The position numbers and the translations under genes were made by a program. A DNA stretch of 64,000 bases. Origin: Zygaena filipendulae (Eukaryota; Arthropoda; Insecta; Lepidoptera; Zygaenidae). Position 1 is the first letter of the stretch; each line of letters begins with the position of its first letter. Below, piece by piece: positions 1-10,653 of the stretch. Where the stretch lies: assembly GCA_907165275.2 (NCBI GenBank), contig OU015659.1:2088501-2152500 (forward strand), written 5' to 3'. The notes below the pieces were generated by a model. It was not told the DNA's origin. It saw only the letters and a list, made by a program, of their open reading frames with translations, and did no database searches.

Positions 1-345
1 AAATTGACAATTTTACCAGGCCTTCAATGTCCCTGCCTCTATAAAGAGGTAGATAGTTTGGCAGCTTGTGGAGAAATGGTGAGAATTAAGACAGTTGAAG
101 AGGTGTTCAATAGATAAATAGTGCTGTATTAGTGATTGTAAGAATAACATGAAATAATTGAAATCACTAACACTGGAAAAAAAAGGAAAGGAATACAATG
201 GGATTATAATGATTGGCTTTTAAAATATGTAGAATAACTGTTTATGTGATGATTGATTGTGTATGCAAATAATTGCATTGATGGCAATGACAAAATCAAT
301 TTAATTAACCATATACATTTGAAAATTATGTTTTTATACATAATA
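1..345. other. Noncoding sequence left of Tc1 element, probably Vps18 intron
   Basis: No exon is recognisable on either strand. If the Vps18 gene continues leftward, this stretch and the Tc1 element lie in its second intron. The TA at 344-345 is the left target-site copy of the Tc1 insertion. Confidence 0.4.
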
Positions 346-1902
346 CACACATCAAAAGTGTCTAGGGATCAAGCATTTTTATGCGGATTTCTTGAGATTG
401 AGATGTGGCTTTGTAATAAATTTATGATTTTATAAATTTATATGGATCCTTTTTGGTGCATTACATAATTTGAATCAGGAACTGTCAATCAAATTCGAGT
501 AAAAGATGAAAATCAGCTGTCAATATTTTCCCTATAAAAACTTCAACGCATTGAAGACATTATTAGTGCTACTGTTTCCCTACTACTGATTAAAACCAAC
601 GTTATTATGGAGCGGCGACGTCATTTAAGCAGGGAAGAAATGCTCAGAGCCGTGGGAATGATAGAAGCTGGTTCCCGGCAACGTACTGTGGCTTTAGCTC
701 TGAATACAAGTCAGAGTGTTATCAGTCGACTTTGGACACGTTACCGAAGCACTGGTACCGTGGCTGAGCGCCATGGAGGACGGTATCACTGCACCACACG
801 GAGACAAGACCGATACATTCAAATCTTAACTCGAAAGGGCTCCAACAATAACCGCCATGATGTTAGCCGTGAGGCTTCATCACTCTTCAGGGAACTTAAT
901 TAGCGACCAAACAGTCAGAAACCGCTTGTATGAAGTGAACCTTCATTCCCGAAGACCGCTACGGGTACCACCTATAGCAATGCACAATCGTAGGATTCGA
1001 TATCAATGGGCTCTTGAACACAGAAATTGGGCAGAAGAACAATGGCGTTTCGTGTGCTTTTCTGATGAGTCTCGTTTTGGTATGAGACCGGATACAAGAC
1101 GTATACGACACTGGAGAACCCCTGGACGCCAACAGCGATTAAAATCCTGCCAGGAAGTCCATCCTTATAGTGGTGGAACCATCATGGTATGGGCGGGTAT
1201 TTGGATCGGCGGAAGAACTGAGTTGATTTGGATCAGAGGCAACCTCAACGCTCAAATTTATGCTGAGACGATTGTATCAGACGTCATCGCTCCTCTACAA
1301 GTGCAAATCGGTCCCTTATTTCAGTTAATGCATGATAATGCACGACCGCACACCGCAAGAGTTGTAAGACAGACTCTCGCCGCAGCTAACATCAATGTCC
1401 TGCCCCGGCCTGCTCAGTCGCCAGACTTGAACCCGATTGAGCATGCATGGGATATGCTACAGAGAAGAGCTCTGCCGAATATGGAGGGTATCCAGTCGCA
1501 AGAAGACCTAATTTTGTTGTTGCAACGAACATGGGCGGCCATTCCACAGCGTGATTTGGATGAACTCATTTTGAGTATGCCAAACCGATGTTCTTGTGTT
1601 GTTAGTGTTCGCGGTAGAAACACGGATTATTAATTGTTTAAGTTACCCAATAAAATTTTAAAGAAAACTGTTATTTCAGTCTTTTTTTCGAACTTTTATG
1701 TTAGTGGTTCAAATGTCAAAAATCCCTTTATTAGGAAAATGGCAAATTTCTTTATTAATGCAAAGGTGACTTGGTTTATCGTTACTGTGACAAACGAAAA
1801 CACTTTATTTGATGAATCCTTAAAGAAAATTTTAATTAATATCAATCAGGAGAAAAGTTATTGCAAAAATATATGTTGATCCCTAGACACTTTTGATGTG
1901 TG
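346..1902 (+). mobile_element. Tc1/mariner (DD34E) DNA transposon, frameshifted
   Basis: A Tc1-family cut-and-paste transposon of about 1.56 kb. It is flanked by TA at 344-345 and 1903-1904, and perfect terminal inverted repeats of about 27 bp begin CACACATCAAAAGTG at 346 and end at 1902. It carries one transposase gene (next entry). The TIRs are short and perfect, suggesting fairly recent insertion, but the coding frame is broken. It lies in the presumed second intron of Vps18, in the opposite orientation. Confidence 0.9.
607..1633 (+). pseudogene. Tc1 transposase, broken by one frameshift
   Basis: Transposase that would bind the TIRs and catalyse excision and integration. The first part (607-903, 98 aa) carries the N-terminal helix-turn-helix region, beginning MERRRHLSREEMLRA. 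The second part (857-1633) is one base out of frame and carries the DDE catalytic core: CFSDESRFG (first D), MHDNARPHTARV (second D) and SPDLNPIEHAWD (E). Exactly 34 residues separate the second D from the E, so it is DD34E as in Tc1. Similarity passes from frame 1 to frame 2 near 890-903, which points to a single one-base indel. The protein is otherwise undamaged. The frame change and the motifs are seen directly; family assignment is from established motifs. Confidence 0.88.
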
Positions 1903-2066
1903 TATTTACTCTTACTATAACTAATGAAGTTGGTACAAAATTGTGGCTGCCATTGGCTGTCATAATCCAAACTATCATTCACATACACAATAATTAATCT
2001 TTATTAATAAAAACTTAATTAGAATTTTCTTAAAAAGAACAATAGTAAAAGGAGATTGTCTCTCAC

Positions 2067-4447
2067 CTGTCTCCAATACTGTTGGTTAGCTGTGAACATC
2101 TTATCACTATCACCTTCCAACTCAGTCTCCAGTAGCAGGCCCTGCCCAGTACCCAACAGTATTGGTCCGGTCGAAACCTCAGATTTGTTCTCATAGTTCC
2201 AACCAACTTCTGTGACTTCACAGTTACTGCATTTAGTCACAGGCTTCAATTTAAAACTCTTACGGTGAAGGTAATAAAGTTCAGGGTGACCTTCCTTGCT
2301 CCGGGCAGCGAAAGCAAGGAGGAGATGATAGCCAAGGGGGTCTAGGAAGATCCCAGTCAACTTTGAATTGGGTTGTACATAATTTGTGTATTTTATTTCT
2401 GAAAATTTAAATACCTGCTTTATTGTGTTTTGTAAGATAAAGTTGGCAAAGCTAAAACTTTCAAAAAGTCAATTATCACTCACTGAGTGAGTCATCCAAA
2501 AGACTGGACTGAACTCATCACAAAATCTCAGTAACCAATAAAAATGATTTCAAGGTACATAGTGTACTTTTTCCCAGAATTCCTACAAGAAATCTTGAAA
2601 TTAATGCAGGTAAATCTACAAAAAACTATATAACTTGGACCTAGACTTTTAACACTGACATTTTATTTACGAGCCATATTATTTTAATCTTTTTTAGTGA
2701 CCATAATATTAACCATGCCAAAGTACCTATCATATTGACTTTTGGAAAATCTTTTCTTAATGCTGCTTGCATCATATAAAAAGCTTTATGGAAACTTTAA
2801 AGTTCTTTATTTTGTGGTTTGGACTATGGATTGATATCTCAATCTTTCAGTCAGTTCCTTCTTTTACAGATAGTGCAGGACGATATTAACCCGGTGTGCG
2901 TAAGGTTGGGTGTAATACCCTCAGACTCTAATAAATCATTCAATATTTCAAAAGCAAGTTATTTAAATGTGTTGTGCGTGTGAGTAGCTGCCCGGGGGAA
3001 GGTAAGTAAGTGATGAGTGTCAACACTAGGTCGACCACTGACTGTTGAGGAGTTTAGATGGAGTCAAAGTTGCTGCAGGGTAAGTCACACCCACCTTACG
3101 CTCCGTATTATTTTTAATTTTAACTGAATACTTTTCGTGTTTATTTAATTTAATTTAGCTTTTTTTTTTGTAATTACATGCTGAATATTGAAAATTCTTA
3201 CTTAGAAGAACAAAAAAGGTTATTATGTAGTGAATTTGATGAAGCCGAAAGTGATTCTCCTGTTGATTCCGACAGTGTCATTGAAATTCAGTGTAAATCA
3301 AAGAAGCTATGAAAGTGAAACAAAATAGGAGTTAGATGCACAAGAACGTAAATAAATATTATGGAACCATAATTTTTTATTTAATTTTATCCAATTATTT
3401 CTTTTAAAAATTCAAAATTATTATTTAAAAACGGAAATAATAATGATCTATATCATTGATTCCCAAAGTGGTCCAGGTGGACCCCCAGGGGTCTACGCCT
3501 GCATGAAAAAAAAATGGGGGTCCACAACTGTTGGATGAAGACGCTTTTAGACTGGCCTTGAAACTTAGCTTAAATGATATCCACTCACAGCATAATCAAA
3601 GCAATATAAATTCTCACCCTTTTTTGGAAAACTTTTAACTCATAGTTGATTGAAAAATAGCCACAACACAGATTGCCATAGACATATACTTTTTTTGGGT
3701 TTCAGAAGTAAGTTTGTAAATCTAATAGCTGCAGGGGGTCCACCGGATCCAGCAAAATGTTTAAAGTGGTCTATGAGAAAAAAAGTATGGGAACCTCTGA
3801 TCTATATGATAATCCTACTAATATTATAAATGTGAAAGTGTGGATGTTTAGATGTTTGTTGCTCAATCACGCAAAAACGGCTGAACGGATTTGGATGAAA
3901 TTTGGCATGCACGTTGTCAGGGGTACAGAGAAGGACATAGGGTACTTTTTATCCCGGAATTCCCACGGGAACTCAGAAATTACCGCGGGTGAAACCGCGG
4001 GGCACAGCTAGTGATCTATATGATAATGATCTATATGGTGTTGAAATGATCAATCAATTATATGGGTTTGTCACACCCACCTTACGCTCCGTGTTACAAC
4101 TTTTAACCTTACGCACGCTGGGTTAAGATACAAAGATAAATAATGTAATGATTAAACTGCGGTACCAGAAAATAAATACCTTCGTTAAGGTCTGGCCTCT
4201 CCAAATCCATCCTGACGAGCCATCCATTGGCCATAGCTAGAACCAGATAGTTGTTGGCAACGGCTACGTGGGTTATGGAGTCCGAAGGGTTCATATTCAT
4301 TTTCTTTTTAGCAAATATCGGCGTGTTATCTTCCAGTTGCATGTTGATGTATCCTGATGAAGTCATCGTGTCGGAAACAGCGTTAACACGCGACCCCTGC
4401 GACGCTTGCTCGTACTGGTCGAATATTGAAGTCATACTGGATAACAC
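2067..4447 (-). CDS. Vps18: Vps18 (deep orange) N-terminal exons, partial
   Basis: Vps18 is a core subunit of the HOPS and CORVET tethering complexes that act on late endosomes and lysosomes. Two coding exons are visible. Exon 1 is 4180-4447; the likely start is the ATG at 4435 (MTSIFDQYEQ), with an in-frame alternative at 4447. Its donor is GAAG/GTATTT. Exon 2 is 2067-2398, with acceptor ttaaattttcag and donor ACAG/GTGAGA. The exons join in phase 1, and exon 2 ends in phase 0. The protein matches the Vps18 N-terminal beta-propeller: SGYINMQLEDNTPIF, then IFLDPLGYHLLLAF and TGPILLGTGQGLL. Later exons, including the clathrin-repeat and RING parts, lie left of the window. Intron 1 holds a nest of three transposons. 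Gene identity is from remembered family similarity; the exon structure is read from the sequence. Confidence 0.85.
3178..3312 (+). pseudogene. Remnant N-terminus of piggyBac-type transposase
   Basis: A 44-codon ORF beginning MLNIENSYLEEQKR and ending with a stop at 3310-3312. The acidic, Ser/Asp-rich stretch (DEAESDSPVDSDS) is typical of piggyBac-type transposase N-termini. No catalytic Asp motifs follow. Its position just inside the left end of a TTAA-flanked element supports the assignment, but it is too short to be sure. Confidence 0.45.
3454..3799 (+). mobile_element. Nonautonomous hAT-like element nested in piggyBac-like element
   Basis: A 346-bp element bounded by an exact 8-bp duplication, ATCTATAT (3446-3453 and 3800-3807), the hallmark of hAT. 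The ends start CA and finish TG. The left end reads CATTGATTCCCAAAGTGG, and the right end read inward CAGAGGTTCCCATACTTT, the imperfect hAT-type TIR. It has no ORF. It interrupts the piggyBac-like element, so it inserted later. Confidence 0.75.
3813..4011 (+). mobile_element. Lep1-like nonautonomous Helitron (complete)
   Basis: Starts TCCTACTAATATTATAAATG right after an A, and ends with the hairpin CCGCGGGTGAAACCGCGG followed by CTAG before a T. These are Helitron ends and the A/T insertion preference. It is 199 bp long, nearly identical in plan to the copy at 12463-12660, and has no coding capacity. It lies beside the hAT duplication inside the piggyBac-like element. Confidence 0.8.
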
Positions 4448-4713
4448 TATTATGCGTACCTATGTGTTTATTACTGATAACAAAATATTATCAACAAACA
4501 TTGACGATTGATTGTTTGCACTAATAGGACTCTGATCCAAAATCACATTAATCTTAGCAGTTTGGTTTGGTGGTAAATAGGTATATCAACGTAAAAGTGG
4601 ACGAATTAATGTAACGAAATTGCACAAATTCACAGCATCTGTGTTTTGCCAGTAATTATTTGCTCAGTGTGTTTTACAAAAATCTCCAAAACCCGATTCT
4701 GATTTCTGCGAGT

Positions 4714-4820
4714 CCCTGTATTGTACAACACCGGAAAAGGCGACACCGGAATGCACGACACGAGATTGTACGACACCGGAATGTACAGCACCGGAATTGG
4801 CGACACCGGATTTCATGGCC
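4714..4820 (+). repeat. 15-bp tandem repeat array (left arm)
   Basis: About seven degenerate head-to-tail copies of a 15-bp unit close to CGACACCGGAATGTA. The same unit occurs in inverted orientation at 5715-5806, so the two arrays face each other about 900 bp apart, like the subterminal repeats of a foldback-type element. Confidence 0.7.
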
Positions 4821-5714
4821 TAGCCGACTTCGTGCTCCGTTTAGTAGTATTCAATACAATGCAGGTAGTAGGTAGTTAGTAGTTACTGTCTCAAAATCTG
4901 ATGGAAATTCAAATAACAAGTCCAAGTGTAATATTTAGTAACGTAATTATTATTTTTCACTTTAATGAATTGTTACAACTTGTTATATTCTTTTTTTTTG
5001 CATAATATATCGAAACTTCGTGGTCACACCTAAGAATTAATCAAATAAATGTCACCTTATTTTGTCTTTAGCGCATCGCCGGCCGCTACCGCGGCACGCT
5101 CGCTACGCTCGCTCGGCTCGCGAGACCTGGTCATCAGTAAGAACCTAACCTAATAAAGAATGTCGGGTATACTACTTTGAAATCTGTTTATGATGTGGCC
5201 CCGATAGTAATGTTCTCATTACTTTTTACTTATTTCAATAAATAGCTTATACTGACATCATCGCCACACTAGTACCTACTATAGGATAGGTGTAGGAAAG
5301 GTGACATAAATCAGGCGAAGCTAACCGCTCGCCAGTCGTTTCCCGTTCGCCAGTTAATACAGTTTTGGTTCCTTTCTTTTCGTAACTTTTATAATCTGTA
5401 TAATCTGTATAGGGCACATAGCTCGTGGAAATAATAATTATAAGGTGTAAACTAAGGGACCAGATTTAGTGTATTGTACTCTAAGTCTATACAGTAAAAT
5501 ATATAGAGTGGTCCATTGTTTGATTATCCTGCCTATAGACTGTAACATAATAACGTAATGGGCATAAACACTAACATAAAACCTAATAATCATCACCAAA
5601 AAATCTAACATAAAATATATGTGCCGTATTTGACAATAACTTGACCCAGTACTTAGGTAAGTAACGTAAACAAGCACAAAGAAAGGAGGCGTGATTTCAT
5701 CGACCAATAGGAGC

Positions 5715-5806
5715 GGTGTCACCAATTCCGGTGCTGTACATTCCGGTATCGTACAATCCAGTGTCGCGCATTCCAGTGCTGTACATTCCAGTGTCGTACA
5801 TTATCG
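5715..5806 (-). repeat. 15-bp tandem repeat array (right, inverted arm)
   Basis: Six degenerate copies of the unit at 4714-4820, read on the minus strand (TACATTCCGGTGTCG-like on plus). The spacer between the arrays holds no transposase ORF. Confidence 0.7.
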
Positions 5807-6131
5807 TGTTGTGAATTCCTGGTTCCCATTTCTGCGGTCTGCCAGGTTGTTTTGTTTGTATTATCTATGTTTGTCAAGCTGCAAGTGCCAACTACGTGCC
5901 AACTGCTATGTCTGGTGAGATTTGTCAACTCCAAGGAAGTTATAAGTACTATGTACGTAGCAGTGATTATAATATGATCTTTGGTACGTAGTACTTACGT
6001 AGATGGAGAATGAATAGATGAGGCGATTTCCTTCTCTTTCGAATAGTAAGCGAGACAGTGTTATGGCTAAGTTCTTAAGAGTGAAAGAGATTTCCAATTA
6101 TCTTTTGTCCTTATCTAGCGTATAGGTTTTT

Positions 6132-6164
6132 TTTGTTGGGCAAAGTTATAGTTTGCCCAACAAA
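6132..6164. other. Perfect 13-bp hairpin
   Basis: TTTGTTGGGCAAA and its exact reverse complement are separated by 7 bases. On the plus strand it is followed by no poly-T and no gene end, so there is no reason to call a terminator; its role is unknown. Confidence 0.6.
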
Positions 6165-6659
6165 GCGAAGTGCTCTTTGTTTATTTTGATAAAAAACGTT
6201 GTTTTTTTCAATTATTGAAAGCTAAATAGAACTTCATATCGTGTTTAAAGTGTATGTTTTTGTTGTAGACATAGTGATATGTTGTATTTTAGGCTGTAAG
6301 AGCCGTAATGAAAGGAAAACGGAGCATGTAACATTTCATCGGTAGGTATGTAATGATTTACTTTCATGTAAATGTGTTTTGTTTGTTCAAAATAGCAAAT
6401 ATATTCATAATAACAGTTTTGTGGTATAAATCGTAGAAATATAACAAAAAAATCAACATTAATTTGCCTTCTTATTTTAATGTATAATCTTGCCAAATTA
6501 CGTAGTCCTTATTCCATAATGGCGACTATGTCCTTACCACGTCGTTACTATGCCTTCCGTAATATGTCGGGTTATACTACGACAAAGGTTGCTAGCTTAC
6601 CCAGATTAATTTCCCAATTTTTTATAATATTAGTAGGTACCTATGAGGTGTAACAAAAT

Positions 6660-7233
6660 AGGGTACTTGCATGAAATTTATTATAAGAAATTGTGTCAAT
6701 ATGTCAAAAATAGAGCCTTAGAAAAGCGTTATCGTGAAAGATTTACTAAAAAAAAATTAAGTTTCTAAAATATTCAACTTTTAATTTTGTGAAACGGAAC
6801 GTTGCAACGAAACACCAATCACAGCCACGCTTAACAGATTACGTCATTTTTATTTTTTTATGAAACATTTACCTCTTTCAGAGAAGGCAAAAGAAACTAA
6901 GTGCATACAGTCAACGCATATTTTTAATTTTCTGAACTCGACACAGTTCAACCTTAATTTCGCTTTTGGATATTGAAGTTATCTGTCTGTCAGTGTCACA
7001 TGACCCGACAGTGACATTTCTATCACAGGTTAATAAGGCGTAATTTTGAACTAGTGACGTCATTCCGCGTTTCGGCGGTAAAGTCAAAAGTAGGAACTTT
7101 GAAACGCTCTATTTAATTAATTTATGCGTATATTTTTTTTCTTTTTCTTGCTTTATTTAAGTAGGCCATACATATATCTTTAAAATAGACTGGAATTTTT
7201 TTTTATCTCTACCAAGTTTCATGCCAAGTGCCA
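6660..7233 (+). repeat. MITE family A, degenerate copy
   Basis: About 570 bp, very similar in direct orientation to 18226-18852. It starts AGGGTACTTGCATGAAATTT; its right end is decayed. Internal sequence is shared almost base for base over long stretches (for example the segment around AAACGGAACGTTGCAACGAA). It contains a TGACGTCA-type site near 7056. It has no ORF. Confidence 0.75.
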
Positions 7234-8594
7234 ATCGTTTCCATCATTTGTTTTTTTTTTTCAACGTGGGATAAAATACTGAAAGATTCTAGTCAACTAT
7301 GTCTCAGACGCTGTATTTTAAAACTTCAGTATCGAATCGAATAAGTTCAATTTGACCGTCAACAGAATCACGTGTACTGTACCCTTCGCGTGTAAGACTG
7401 GCTGAAAATCTTGCATGCTCTTGACTGTATGAGTAGTATATGAAATAAACAATTTTAGATTCGATTTGGAAATTTTAGAATATTGGGCCTGATAAATACA
7501 TTGTCCACGTCAAATATTTTTTAATTTTTTATGTTAATACAGTGTGTATTCTATATTTTTTTTCTTTTTCAGATTTCCTTTTAAATTGGTTACTCTTATT
7601 AACTGGATAGCAAGCACTGGTCGTGTAAATTGGAAAACAAATAGCTATTCAAGGATTCGTTTCAAGCATTTCCCAAGCAGTTTCTTTCGAAAAACTAAAC
7701 TTAATTACAAAGAGTGCAGCTGGCGCGAACCAATAGCAAGCAATAATAATAATCGTTTCAAAAACCATAAGCCAAGCGCGCAACTTTTATGATGCCCTGA
7801 CGAGAAATAAGCTGGTTTGCTCATCCGTGCCGTGCGCTAAGTAACTTAAGTTCCAATAAAACGTTATTTGCACCTACATAGTATTCATTTCACTTGCCCC
7901 GCTTCACTACATAGTATAAAATAAAGTCGCTTTCTCTGTCCCTATATCCCTATGTATGCTTAAATCTTTAAACTACCCAACGGATTTTGATTCGATTTTC
8001 ACCAATAGATAGAGTTATTCATGAGGAAGGTTTGTAACTATATTTTATCCTGGAATTCCCGCGGGAACTCCGAAATTACCACGGGTGAAACCGCGCGGGT
8101 CAGCCAGTACATTATAAATCCCTTCGACACCATCAGGGATCGATGATTTATAGTTTATATACAAAACAACCTATCCTATAAAACTACATTTTACTTCCTA
8201 TAGCTTTTTCATCACCAAACAAGCTAAAACTCCTTGGAAATTGGAAATAAGTTATTTAGTGGCAATACTGGTAGTTTACATGTGTGCATAGGAAGAATAT
8301 CACTTTCTCTTACGCTATACGCGAATGCCTCGTCTAGTTCATTCTCCGTCTACGAGTACTTATAACTTCCTTGGTCAACAAAATGACTTTTATAATTTTT
8401 TTATCATTTATGACATTGTTGCCAATGTCACAATAATTTATTTTTGTTTACTCCTTTCGAAAAAAGCAAAAGAATCCAAGTCCATACAGCCTAGTCAGAT
8501 GTTTTCTTTTTGAAGTTATTTTAATGCATCGCGTCGGTGGGATGTATTTCAATGCTTTAATGGGACTTCTAGCAGTACTGGTCAGAGTTGAACT
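7234..8594. other. Noncoding repeats left of LTR palindrome
   Basis: No gene is seen. It includes one Helitron-type copy (7904-8107), a roughly 80-bp stretch at 8290-8372 that is an inverted copy of part of 5926-6070, and a scattered-repeat segment (8460-8594) related to 18460-18590, into which the LTR palindrome inserted. Confidence 0.5.
7904..8107 (+). mobile_element. Helitron-type repeat, second subfamily
   Basis: Starts TCACTACATAGTATAAAATA and ends in the shared CGCGGGAACTCCGAAATTAC plus hairpin block; the terminal CTAG is mutated to CCAG. The 5' half differs from the 3813-4011 subfamily and matches 57300-57485. Confidence 0.65.
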
Positions 8595-9022
8595 TGTGGC
8601 GTCCGCCACTCGTATTTTGTATATTTGTATGTACATATATTTCTCGTGTAATTCATTCGTCATCCGTTTTCATTGTTACTGTACATCCAAGCGGTACAAT
8701 GGAAACGGACCATTGTAAATAACACCATCTCTTTACCATAGTAACGCTTCAACTACGCATGTCCGGACAGTTCAGGCATGCGCAGTTGCCTAATGTCAGT
8801 TAGGTTTAAAAAACTCATCTCTGGTTATATCTTTGTTACCTTTCTATCCAAAATTTCAATTATCTTAATGTTTATATGTAGAGCGTGTTAGTGTGAATAC
8901 TTAGTTAAAATAATCTTCTTCTCCTCCTTCTGTACATAATTTGGTGAACAATTAGGTGTAAGAACTTTTGTGAATAAATTTTCCTCTGTACATTAAATAT
9001 CGTTTTGTGAATTTGTTATTCC

Positions 9023-9040
9023 ATCACGTCGGGGTCACCA
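9023..9040 (-). promoter_or_regulatory. Primer-binding site matching tRNA-Trp 3' end
   Basis: On plus it reads ATCACGTCGGGGTCACCA, the 3' terminal 18 nt of eukaryotic cytosolic tRNA-Trp including CCA (positions 59-76, stopping just before methylated A58). On minus it is the primer-binding site next to the LTR. Its last six bases also form the first six base pairs of the palindrome. Confidence 0.85.
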
Positions 9041-9276
9041 GTTTGGTGGATGAGGATTAGTGTCGTCCGTTCGTGATGGAATAACAAATTCACAAAACGA
9101 TATTTAATGTACAGAGGAAAATTTATTCACAAAAGTTCTTACACCTAATTGTTCACCAAATTATGTACAGAAGGAGGAGAAGAAGATTATTTTAACTAAG
9201 TATTCACACTAACACGCTCTACATATAAACATTAAGATAATTGAAATTTTGGATAGAAAGGTAACAAAGATATAAC

Positions 9277-10653
9277 CAGTCTAACGCAACTAGGAACAAA
9301 TTAAATTTTGTTCGTGTTTAGCACTCATTTTTCTTTTTAATTTTTTTTTTCCATGGCATCAAAGATGGCCTCACATGCTATTTCAGTCTTTTATCTCTGA
9401 ATCTTTCTTACAATCTGTCATCTGTTTGTCATGGCGACGCATGTTGTTATTTGGGAAAATAATTGTGTGATTTTTAAAAATTTTGTGTGATTTACGCTTT
9501 GAAAAGTGCAGTGTGACTATTAAAAACTATTTTCTTGTGATTGGGTAGTGAAATAGCACCGATTAGACGGTGTAGTACGTATGTAATTTGTAGAAAAAGA
9601 TAGAGTCGACAAAATTTAAATAAAAGGAAATTTATCACGAAATTTCCTATAGATGAAGACCGGTAAGTACAACTTGAGTAAAGTAATAAAGTATTTTGTT
9701 CTCTTCAGCTATCAGCAAGACTAAAATAATACACTATCTTTTTGAAATGAGAAAAAATATTTGCATGTTTGTAAACCATAGTGATGTAAATCTTTACTAT
9801 CGATAAAGTGAGTCGATAAACTTTAATGAATGATGCTGTTATAGTGAATATTTTGGAATATTTTTGTATAGCTGCTGCTGCGTATACTTTTTTCATTACT
9901 TACTGCAGTTTTCATTAAGTATTATGATCGTATTGTAATAAAGTGAACCTCGTCTTCTGTATAAAGAACTATATTATACTCTATCTTGTTTCTAAGTGTA
10001 CTTGCATGATTGATAGATATTTTAATTTCAGATGTCGACAATGGGTAAAAAATATTGGAAGTGATGACTTAGCTTACATTCCAATCGAAAAACTTCACGA
10101 TATAAAATATGTCTGTGGAGATGTAAGGAACGAATGTCGGAAGATAAACGAAAGTTTTTCGCTTTCGGAGGATATTTCTACCGATAATTTAAACAAGGCT
10201 CAACAAGGAGGCACTGCGAAGTAAATCATTTACTTTCCCAAATAGGTTATTTAATTTTGACATAAAATGTAAATGTAATTTTTAAAGAGAAAATAAATAT
10301 CTATCTATCTAATAACATCATCATCATGACCAACTAAAATATTGGAATAATAATAAATAAATAAAAATAATAATTTATTGTTTCAATTTTACGACAAATG
10401 TTTTCCCCCGTTGTAGATTTAATTCACCTGGTATGAAGCCCACGATGCTCTAATGATAATTTATCGATATCGATTTAATCAGGAACTACATGTGGCCATC
10501 CCTATTGTTCTCGTTGATGTTGGTACCCATGAGTTATGAAGTATTTTGACATTTAAATTTTCGCTGTGTTGGTATTTCTGGGTCTGCTAAATGGATTCCA
10601 AAACAAAGTAAGGAAGTCCCGTCTCTTAAAACGTAGTGATTACCTTCTCTCTG
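9277..10653 (+). mobile_element. P-element-like insertion with THAP relic
   Basis: A 1377-bp insertion in the right arm of the LTR palindrome, flanked by exact 8-bp copies of GATATAAC (9269-9276 and 10654-10661), the duplication length of P elements. The ends begin CA and finish TG (left CAGTCTAACGC, right TTACCTTCTCTCTG). It contains a two-exon THAP-like relic and no recognisable catalytic domain. The last 22 bases of its right end recur three times around 60.38-60.67 kb. Confidence 0.7.
9627..10224 (+). pseudogene. THAP zinc-finger fragment, two exons, degenerate
   Basis: THAP domains are DNA-binding zinc fingers found in P-element transposases and host proteins. The first piece ends ...KFPIDEDR at 9661 with donor CCG/GTAAGT. 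The acceptor tttcag at 10026-10031 opens CRQWVKNIGSDDLAYIPI, the conserved THAP core (FPxD, then CxxW), and the ORF runs to a stop at 10224. Upstream of KFPIDEDR the frame has a stop and no clean zinc-binding CxxC, so this is a broken fragment. No RNase-H transposase core follows. It is probably an internal deletion derivative of a P-like element; a captured host exon is the alternative. Confidence 0.55.

Larger units (their letters stand above)
2890..4122 (+). mobile_element. piggyBac-like element, internally deleted
   Basis: Flanked by TTAA at 2886-2889 and 4123-4126, the target duplication of piggyBac. The ends are imperfect inverted repeats: CCCGGTGTGCGTAAGG at the left, and the right end read inward is CCCAGCGTGCGTAAGG. 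A 23-bp direct repeat containing CACCTTACGCTCCG recurs near each end (3084-3107 and 4070-4092). A short ORF (3178-3312, starting MLNIENSYLEEQKR, acidic and Ser/Asp-rich) resembles a piggyBac transposase N-terminus; the catalytic part is gone. A hAT-like element and a Helitron have inserted inside. It lies in Vps18 intron 1. Confidence 0.75.
4448..6600. other. Intergenic: Vps18 upstream region with foldback 15-mer arrays
   Basis: No gene was found. It holds two inverted arrays of a 15-bp repeat (separate entries), a GC-rich patch at 5072-5125 rich in GCTCGC motifs, and a 13-bp perfect hairpin at 6132-6164. Short ORFs here have no recognisable similarity. Confidence 0.5.

Noticed and set aside
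4660..4875. 71-codon ORF of repeated His/Arg units
   Set aside because: Translation of the 15-bp repeat array, whose unit length is a multiple of three; no other coding sign.
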